Below, piece after piece: positions 56,607 to 64,000 of a stretch of DNA of 64,000 nt; position 1 is the first letter of the stretch; the number at the start of each line of letters is the position of its first letter. Position numbers and translations under genes: made by a program. Below the pieces are notes generated by a model, which worked only from the letters and a program-made list of their open reading frames with translations, ran no database searches and was not told the DNA's origin. Source of the stretch: Skeletonema tropicum (Eukaryota > Bacillariophyta > Thalassiosirophyceae > Thalassiosirales > Thalassiosiraceae); contig CM074131.1 in assembly GCA_037178625.1 (NCBI GenBank), positions 3,162,001-3,226,000 of the forward strand, in the 5' to 3' direction.

Positions 56607-58934
56607 CGGTCGTATCTCTAAAGTTTATGGTGGAATAAAGTAGTTAAAGTATGCTGTAAGACTAAATCGAGTGTGCTGAACACGATGGTTATGCTTAAAA
56701 GGTGTGAAAGTGGCTTCTTTTAGGAGAACTTTAGGTTTAAAAATTTTGGTGTGAGAGTACGAATACTCGTACTCTTACCTACAAGGAGATATAGGTAAGT
56801 GGTAAGTAGTACAGCTGTTTTCAAAACGATCCTGTTTATCGTAAAAAGTAATTCCGCCCGTAGAAACATACCAAGGTGTGACACAGATTTGACTCGACTG
56901 CTCTCTTCCCCCCACTCCCACAAAACCAGCACCTTCACCATGATGACATACATACATCTGGTAGCATCAGTTGCAGCAACTCGCCGCCTACATGAATGCA
57001 ACAAATCGTTCCCAGTAGTACTATCAGTTAAGTACTAGATGCGAATATGTGTATATCTTTAACCTGCTTCAACCACCGCTGAAGAGTCTTAATGTCTATC
57101 ATCACGTCCCAAAAATCGTGCATGTACTTTGCTTTCACTGATCAACCTATCATAGACATCGAGGAAATGAGTAGAACCAAACGACGGAGTAAATCATCGC
57201 GTCATTATTTCATATGTGCCATTCATGATGTTATTTGGGCGTGAAGAAAGTGTCGAGCGGATGGAATAATTATAAATCTTGTCGGTACCATTGTCGAACT
57301 TTTAGAGATACCACCTCCTCTAAAGTATGACACCGCAGCCAATCTACGACCATGGGGCGAATAAAACAAGAGCTAATACTTCCGCCGATATTCATATTGA
57401 GGATTATCTTTGGTACTTCCTCGTATTTTGCAAGGTTTTATGAAGTTGTATGTAAAGGCGATGCTGTGACACAACATAATACAATAATACAACAATTGTT
57501 ATATGTATTGTGCGTCACGTGTTGTTGTAGAATATGAGTAAAATTGTAAACTGTAATCAGCTTCTCAAGGCTGCAATAGCGTTGCTACTACAATTCAAAA
57601 ATTCAATGACATTTAATACTTGTCAATATTACGTAATATTTCTGAATTGGCAGTGCTACATGCTTTGAGCTACGTGCTTTGCTTTGGCCAGGTAGGACTT
57701 CTATCTCCAGTCTTACTATTGCACATCATACTTCCCATTCATTGTTGCAAGACGCGCAGATTGACCCCTTTCCGATCATTATCACGTACGATCCAGTACA
57801 GCCTCCTTCTCAACAGATGTTTGTTACTCTTGTCTCCGTTGGTCTGAAGTAATGCCGATGTCATCGATGGGGCAGGAAGCATCAGTTTGATTCCAACTCG
57901 CGAGCAGCGAGTGTTCTAGGTCATCATAGCGTTGTTTGGCAATCATTTGATATTCTTCGGGGAAATATTGTCGTTGTTGTAGTTGTAGTTGTTTTATCCT
58001 GTTCATATTTCTCAGATACTTCCACAAATGCATTGTTATCCGGGTACCTCCTCAAAAATATCGGCACCAACCATCCCCGCAACAAGGGGCCGTTCACTTC
58101 TAACGATTACGAATCACGCTGGCAGCCGCAAAAGAGCAATGAATATCATGTTGTCATGTGATGATGAGGTATCTGCCGTGATCTATGATGATAGTAGTGT
58201 TGCTGCGTTGCTTCTTCTCGGCAATAAGAGGATATTGTGACATTAACATCTTGTCCATATTTCCGCGGTCCAAGCCTCCTGACGAAGTCAAAGAACGAAA
58301 TGGTGATGAATATGATTATTGACACTTGGTCTGATGATTCGGTAGTATATTATATGACCTAAAGGCTCCTCATACTCCAATGATGATGGCTAGGGAGGGA
58401 CGAATCTGTGATAGCACGGAATGCATTTAGAATTTTCTTCTTGGAGCTCATGACAACTGTTCTCAAGTCTATGCTAAGGTCTTAATCGAATATTAAGGTG
58501 CATTGGATCAATATGATTGCTTAGCATAGACTTGAGGAATGATACCTAGTGAGAATTGGCCGTCTGCTTTTGGGTCTTGTAGGGCCATGATTGGCATCAT
58601 TTTGTGCGGAAGATGCTTGATGAGTGATGGAGGCGGGAAAAATCGGCCCAAGTGATTTTTATAAGACTCATTACGTCATTTATACTGAACCAACGTAGGA
58701 ATTCGAATTTTGTATGTCCAGAATCTCTGAAATGAAAACAGCTGTATATAGAGCAAGGAGAAGTGCCACAGAATAACCGTACAGAGGGTTAGCCCCAGCT
58801 CGGCTGGGGGGATAATAGAGTGTGCGAGGGGGGGAAAGAGGGGGAAGAAAATTGCGAGCGAAGCGAGCATAATGGTGGGAGGAGAGGTGGGAGGAGGAAG
58901 AGGAAGGAGAGACTGCGCATATTATTCAATGAAG
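56607..58934. other. Gene-poor block with coding-like debris
   Basis: No intact gene. On the minus strand, 57824-58033 encodes 69 aa (YFPEEYQMIAKQRYDDLEHS) and 58040-58110 reads RSERPLVAGMVGADIFEEVPG; the two are separated by a stop and may be remains of one gene. A 17-bp hairpin stem (CTCAAGTCTATGCTAAG) is at 58462-58478 with 58520-58536. A CCCCAGC-TCG-GCTGGGG hairpin lies near 58792. A CGTAGGAATTCG word is at 58694. Confidence 0.4.
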
Positions 58935-60240
58935 TTACATAGAATTAGACTCCCTCTTGTAGTTCTCTGCATAGCGTCTCTTGTTACGCTGCATCTTCTC
59001 CTCTTGACGCAACCTCTGGTGCTCATAGTAAATTTCGTGGTCGTCAGCTAAAGCTAAAGGACAGAATACAATGTCCTTTTATTCGCGTGATCGTGATGAA
59101 AAGTGTGGAACTCCATCTTCTATGGTTGACTTGCCTTGTTCTTTGTTAAAGTAAAAATCCTTCCTTATCATTCCACAAACTTTACATCTCTTTTGACCCG
59201 TAGCAGCGTCTGCAGTGATGCCATGATTTGCCATCACCATAGCGGCAACCTGTTGTCGACGCAGAAGATCTTCCTCGGAAGATCATTCTTCCTCCTCTTC
59301 GGCTTACTTGGACACGCGGTTTCCACTCCTTTCCGTACTCTTGATATCGTTGGCGATGCCGATGTACTGGCAGCAGTTACATACAACCGTTACTGATAGG
59401 TCGGCGGCAGCGGTTGTCTCGCCCAAGTTATTCAAGCCCTTTGACGGTGACGAAGTTGGTGTAAATGATTTCAGAGTTGACTGCTCAATTGACTGCTGGC
59501 TGCATTGAATGCACCGTGACGCGTGATTAATGTCGAAAGCTCTTTCATTTTATTGACCCACTGAATCACCAGGAGGTGGTATCGTAATAATTGGTTTCGC
59601 AAAGAGGTGGAAGCGGCCTCTTCTCCTTAAGAGCTTTTTCGATCTCCACTATACGCCACTTCCTGTACTTGAAATGGCAACACGCACCAATCTCACTTAT
59701 TTGCACCTTGGAAAGGATTACTCTTCTCGATGAACCAAATCTCCTTGAACTTTTTCTCCTATCATCGTTGAAATGTGGGGGTGGGGGAGCATGCTGTCCA
59801 TCGCCGGCACGTTGCTTTCTTGTCAATACGTTTCTCCTACTATTTGCCTTCATGCTTTGTTTGAATGTTTGTGCATTTAGACTTTCAAATTCATGCCTCA
59901 CGATATCAATCCCTGCGTCGACAGCCATAACATCATTAGTATTTTTATCACATTGTTCTATTGTTGGGTGTTCATCAAATGCCTACACTTGTGTTAACGT
60001 TGGTTTGCAATGAGGGCATTTAGCATCATTATACCCAAACACATCTAAATCGTAGCAGCCCTTTTCCTTATATTTGTCGTATTTAACTCCACTCTAACAT
60101 CTTTGATCTTCCGTGCGGTGGGCTTGCACAACATTCCGAGAGGAACTTCTTTTTGTTGTCGAGGTGGTGCAGCTGCGGCGGAGACGGAGGCGGGGGCGGC
60201 GGTATTTTCTGGGTCTCACCAAGATAATCGTTAAGCATAA
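58935..60240 (-). pseudogene. Decayed or unresolved multi-exon gene
   Basis: Protein-like blocks follow one another on the minus strand but in changing frames. They are a Pro-rich start (MLNDYLGETQKI, ~60240), GYNDAKCPHCKPTLTQ with a TAG directly after (~60030-59980), MAVDAGIDIVRHEFESLN (59928), and VVCNCCQYIGIANDIK (~59370). Then come GQKRCKVCGMIRKDFYFNKEQ (~59160) and a basic C-terminus EEKMQRNKRRYAENYKRESNSM ending at 58935. CxxC pairs suggest zinc binding. A GCAAGT donor (GC-AG type) with a TTTAG acceptor fits the last intron. Stops and frame changes elsewhere point to a pseudogene or sequence errors. The family is not recognised. Confidence 0.4.
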
Positions 60241-61229
60241 CTACTGTGATTCTAGCTTCCCATTCTTCGCCATCATAGGTTATTTTGTGTATAAAATGCA
60301 GGACGGAAGTCTCTAGGAAATCATGGTGCTGTCATCATGCTTGTCATGGCGACGGTAGCTTTTTCACATCGTTTTCATGTCCGATGCACAAGTTCTTGAA
60401 GATCGTAGCAAATTTTGAGGTCTGTACATACAGGAGAATAAGTATTTTACGTCTGTCTTTCGATTCAGCCGTAAGAAGTTATTCAGACGTAAGAAAACAT
60501 TCCAGGTCCGATTTGGCCCAGCTCTGTGGGGAGGAGTTCGCACCTTAATCAGACTGAATGTCGTTTCTGGGGTGAGACAGCTCTCATTTGAATGCCGTGG
60601 TATTTAGACTTTGATTTACAGGACATTGCTGGCTGGTGGTATATACCCAGGTTTTTGGATAAAGGGGGCTATGTAGCCTACCCTTTATGGGGGGATTTCC
60701 CAATTCTCCCCCCTGCGAGCAGGGGAACCTTTAGCTACTCCGTGATTTTCGTCTAAATCTAGCCAAATATTGGCTAATATGGACCATTTTACCCCTATTT
60801 AGACGATTTTGCCACCTGATCAGAACCCTCAATATCGGGAAACTCCCCCCTCGCCCCCCTATATCCAAAGGCCTACTTGCTGGTAAGTAGGTCCAAGATG
60901 GACTTGACCTTACCCAGAGATATTGAAGCAGAAATAACATACCAATTCACAAAAGCCAATAAGTACGTAGCCAAGCGAAGAGAGCGAACACTTTTAAACC
61001 GGAGCGAGGGGCTCGGGTTGGTACCGAAGTCATCAACACGATCTACTAGCGTGCGACGCCTGAAGCAGGAAGCAACAGGCAGGAACTCAGCTCTTTTAGT
61101 CAAATTGAAGTCGCAAGTGTTTCAGTGAAACCAGTTTGGCACCTGGCACCCCTCCAATTGAGAGTCCCACAGTGGTTGTGACGACCTTCACTCGCCTAGA
61201 TACACATCGATTTGACGTTTCAAAAAAGA
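60241..61229. other. Intergenic region with a MITE-like inverted repeat
   Basis: At ~60652-60872 an imperfect inverted repeat (TTTTTGGATAAAGGGGGC ... GGATTTCCC against the complement of GGGAAACTCC...TATATCCAAA) encloses the TAGCC-AATATTGGCTA palindrome. The short frame at 60898-61128 is open but has no recognised domain and could be a leader ORF of the next gene. Confidence 0.4.
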
Positions 61230-62010
61230 ATGACGCCAACTGATAGCGATGTTCTGTCAGGCCGTGGAGCTTGGTACAATCAACATCCCGGCAATAAGCA
61301 ATTTCGGAAGATGATTGACAAGCAGAAGGTAGGTTATCTACTTTATTCCCATTATTTTTCTTTCGCCCAACTGCCGAACGTATGAGAAATGATTGCTGAG
61401 TTATTCTCTATAACCTCCACATTCCACTGTTAGTATGCCTATAAAAGGGCTGACAAGAAGAAGCAAAAGAACATCTCCAAGGCCATCATTGAAGCCGTCT
61501 ATTCGAAGGATCCCCCCGGTAGATTTCTCAGAAGGTGTTCTGAAACTGGTCAATGGAAGGAGCTGTCGAACAGAGAAGCAGCCGATAGGGTAGTGCAAGC
61601 GATGGCGTATGCCAGTAGAGGAAAGGAGGAATCGAAACGGAGGAGAGAAGAACTGCGGCGTTCCCGTCAAAGATCTCAGCAGCAGAGCGTTGATCAATCG
61701 GTTCATCTTCAACAAGACCAAGACGAGACAACGAACCAAGTGTTGGATCAAAATAATTCATCTTCTGTGGCACATCATGAGCTTGCTGTCCGGAGGGGAG
61801 GGGCACAAGGCACAAGGAATAACACACAATCTGCAACTGATCTGTTTCGTGTGCCTGGAAATTCCAATCTGCAGCAGCAACTTCATCTTCTACAGCAATT
61901 GCATCAATCTATCACTAGTAGCGCAGTTGCCACCCTCCCAACATCTGCAGACAATACTTCCAGCAATGAAAGTGCAGATCAGAATGGATTGATCCAGCTA
62001 CTTCTCCAGA

Positions 62011-62042
<32 letters not shown>

Positions 62043-62564
62043 CAACAACAACTTCTTCGGCTTAAGCTTCAGCACATGTTGGTTCCCCCGAATAATCCTT
62101 TGGGACATTTACTGCAGCCACAAACTGCACTTCAACCTGCTTTGAATGTTGGGATGACTCATCATCTGCTGAATCAGGCACAGCAACAGCAACAACAGCA
62201 ACCAAATCAACTTCTCCTCCTCCAGCAACTCTTGAATCAGCAGAATGTGGTCCCGTCTGCGTCACTTCCTATGTCAATCTCCACATCTGCCCCATTCTTG
62301 AGGGGGCGTCAACCTCAGTCAGCTACTAATCTCTTACTGAATCTACAGCAGCAATCGAATCTTCCAGCATCATCAAGAGCACTTTTGCTCAACAACGTGC
62401 TGAGCCGTTTACAACGCCAACCAAATCCTAGCTTAGGGATATCCAACGCTCTCCAGTCCCAGCAACAACAAACTAATCAACTACAACGCAGTATGATGCT
62501 GCAGCAAAATCAGTTGCTAGCCACTTCTAATAATCAGTTGCCGTTTCGGCGCAGCAACAGTTAG
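61230..62564 (+). CDS. DUF6824-type Gln-rich protein, 2 exons
   Basis: Exons 61230-61328 and 61434-62564 (intron of 105 nt, GTAGGT/TTAG, phase 0) give 409 aa. The N-terminal ~95 residues are the diatom-rich DUF6824 module: DVLSGRGAWYNQHPGNKQFRKMI, then across the splice YAYKRADKKKQKNISKAIIEAV, DPPGRFLRR and WKELSNREAADRVVQAM. The family is often described as possibly DNA-binding; its role is not settled. The rest is Gln-rich with poly-Gln runs (near nt 62010 and 62180) and Leu/Asn, like activation domains of transcription factors. The frame ends at 62564, yet a coding-like C-terminus follows in another frame. Confidence 0.85.
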
Positions 62565-62833
62565 GATCCGCCGCGCCTTCCACAGGCACAGGCATTGTCC
62601 GCAACAACTTAACGGCAGTTTCATGACATCCCCAGGACCCTAACGAAGCGCAGGAGAAGGGGTCGACGGCACATCCTATCCCTATCCGGGTTCAAGACGG
62701 AGGCATTCGCCAAACAAGAATTTCATTCGAGGTCGAGGCTAATCCGAGCTTGCTCATCGATGAAGACATCATTAGTATGATCGAACGGATTCAGTGTCAA
62801 GCAAAACAGCATCACATGAATCAGTTCTGGTAG
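62565..62833 (+). pseudogene. Out-of-frame C-terminal continuation of the DUF6824 gene
   Basis: From about 62532 the -1 frame reads VAVSAQQQLGSAAPSTGTGIV, meets one TGA (62624-62626), and continues HPQDPNEAQEKGS ... ISFEVEANPSLLIDEDIISM to a TAG at 62831-62833. The composition continues the Gln/Ser-rich style and ends in an ordered-looking segment. This suggests the ancestral protein was ~90 residues longer. A frameshift plus one nonsense change, or sequence errors, separate it now. Confidence 0.5.
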
Positions 62834-63149
62834 TTAGATGATTATACTTAGATGATTATGATGTGTGGTAGAATTACTTACGAATTAGGAATAATCTAGA
62901 TATTTTTTCTCTTCTCTTCTCTTCAGTTCCCGCAGGCAGTGATAGCATAGCTTGGAGCTTGGCACTCGGCAAGGGTGTTTATTGTAGGCAGTGCACACAC
63001 AACATACGGCATCAAATATGCATTGAATCTCTGGAATACATCGATTCACACTTCCTTTATATACAATGTTATATGATTTCATATGATTTCATCTTCTTCA
63101 AGTTCCAGCGATGTATCCAATTATCCACCTCTGGTTCTGGTAATGATGC
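62834..63149. other. Gene-free stretch
   Basis: AT-rich 3' flank of the DUF6824 gene. I see no gene or strong repeat. Confidence 0.35.
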
Positions 63150-63537
63150 TTGCTGATCATATGCGAAAGTCGTACCACTGAGCCACTAGACGTCTAGTGG
63201 CTCAGTGGTACGACTTTCGCATATGATCAGCAAAAGTACATCAAAGTGCAGGCGCTACTCATGCTTCTGGCTGGTAGTACGCACGCTTTGGAGTGCGTCC
63301 GGGCTGTTTGGCCCTAAACGCTAGCGACTTGTGGAACGCTTCTATTCGACACGCAATCTGTGCGTGCGCTCGGTCGCGCATCTGGCGCGAAGTGCCACTG
63401 GATGAACACTTTCCGAGGTTGGGAACCGAACCTGCGAGCTCTTTGATGTACTTTTGCTGATCATATGCGAAAGTCGTACCACTGAGCCACTAGACGTCTA
63501 GTGGCTCAGTGGTACGACTTTCGCATATGATCAGCAA
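63150..63537. mobile_element. Element bounded by two identical 84-bp perfect palindromes
   Basis: Palindromes at 63150-63233 and 63454-63537 have uninterrupted 42-bp arms centred on AGACGTCT and are identical to each other. Inner flanks AAAGTACATCAAAG and CTTTGATGTACTTT extend the inverted symmetry around a 190-bp unique core. ATGCT occurs just outside both ends (63146-63150 and 63537-63541), a possible 5-bp target duplication. Each arm carries TGGCTCAGTGG, a perfect match to the tRNA A-box consensus. On the minus strand GGTTCGGTTCC (B-box-like, 63432-63422) lies 46 bp downstream of the A box at 63489-63479. It may be a tRNA-derived non-autonomous element. Confidence 0.75.
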
Positions 63538-63677
63538 TGCTGGTAAAGGTCGATTGGTGTTGGTCTCCTTCTTGCAATAAAACGTGACGTATATGTAGAC
63601 ACTATCGAAGCAAGGAACGCCCCAATGGCCATAAACGCAACTCCAAACAACCACAGATCACAGATTGCGTTCCTCTT

Positions 63678-64000
63678 TTATACACACTCTGCAGGTTTGC
63701 CAACCACAGGAGCTGGTTCGTCACAACCCTCTGCACCAACTATTTGAGCGATTTCAATGTTCTCCGAAAATATTCCATCAATCTTAAATTCGCAATAGTA
63801 GTATCGTAGTTCCTCTTCTACCGAAGAAATTAGTTGTGGTACTCCTCCAGGTTCATCCGTTTCCAGTTTTATTGTATAGGGATGCACTGCCAATCGTAAG
63901 GAATGAGCTTTTGCGACCCATTCCCGTGCTTCGCGTTTCGCTTGTGCAATAGCTACTGTGTCATTGGTTTCCATCGCATTTGGTGATGGTAGTAGGCAAT
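63678..64000 (-). CDS. Glycerophosphodiester phosphodiesterase, C-terminal part (runs off window)
   Basis: The last ~107 codons of a minus-strand gene; the frame stays open across the first Met at 63974 to the window edge, so that Met is internal. GDPDs hydrolyse glycerophosphodiesters to glycerol-3-phosphate and an alcohol, recovering phosphate and head groups. Family motifs are W-V-x-x-AHSLRLAVHPYTIKLETDE (strand and the conserved VHPYT), then YYYCEFKIDGIFSENIEIAQ, the C-terminal DG-(V/I)-F-(T/S) motif closing the TIM barrel. The catalytic HR and E-x-D residues lie upstream, outside the window. Confidence 0.75.
   Translation of the reverse strand, partial: CLLPSPNAMETNDTVAIAQAKREAREWVAKAHSLRLAVHPYTIKLETDEPGGVPQLISSVEEELRYYYCEFKIDGIFSENIEIAQIVGAEGCDEPAPVVGKPAECV

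Noticed and set aside
60898..61128. Separate 76-aa gene upstream of the DUF6824 gene
   Set aside because: No recognisable domain and a position in likely leader sequence; not enough support.
63479..63535. True tRNA gene within the palindrome
   Set aside because: A- and B-box words exist, but no acceptor stem or proper T-arm pairing can be drawn; only a tRNA-derived element is supported.

Overview
The window looks like nuclear DNA of a centric diatom. Genes are intron-poor, with short GT-AG introns of mostly 70-145 nt. Several encoded families are typical of diatoms: a DUF6824-type protein, a helicase-associated (HA) domain protein, an HSF-type factor, and precursors with a plastid-targeting F at the signal-peptide cleavage site. 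An intact intraflagellar-transport gene (IFT52) argues for a centric rather than pennate species, because only centrics make flagellated sperm. The assignment is inference; no rRNA or organellar marker is present.

Layout, left part (0-31 kb), gene-rich. An HA-domain Gln-rich protein, a predicted thylakoid-lumen protein, a copine, a chromodomain DNA cytosine methyltransferase, and a very large CaMK-like kinase fused to a SLAC1/TDT-like membrane domain. Then comes a nest of hAT-type elements (11.5-15 kb), followed by RNase H1, IFT52, a BCDIN3D-type RNA methyltransferase, a 187-bp satellite, retroelement debris, an eIF4B/4H-like RNA-binding protein and a secreted FAD-linked (BBE-type) oxidase. 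The first intron of the oxidase is a long inverted repeat.

Middle (31-46 kb). Low-gene blocks alternate with an Asn-rich putative mitochondrial protein, a membrane-anchored PhyH-type dioxygenase, a repeat-containing acidic protein, a DUF4239 (bestrophin-like) plastid protein and a heat-shock-factor-type DNA-binding protein. Several neighbours are convergent with gaps of only about 60-120 bp.

Right part (46-64 kb), mostly repeats: foldback/MITE elements, a tandem duplication, a 1.4-kb dispersed repeat also present at 23.4 kb, a pogo-like element, and a hAT element with a perfect 8-bp target duplication. Then follow a decayed gene, a DUF6824 Gln-rich protein whose coding sense continues past its stop, a double perfect palindrome, and the 3' part of a glycerophosphodiester phosphodiesterase gene running off the edge.

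There is no operon logic. The most unusual single object is the kinase-channel fusion at 7.9-11.3 kb. It would place a Ca2+/calmodulin-type kinase and its classical plant target, an S-type anion channel, in one polypeptide. All spliced models were made by eye from frame, splice consensus and family motifs.
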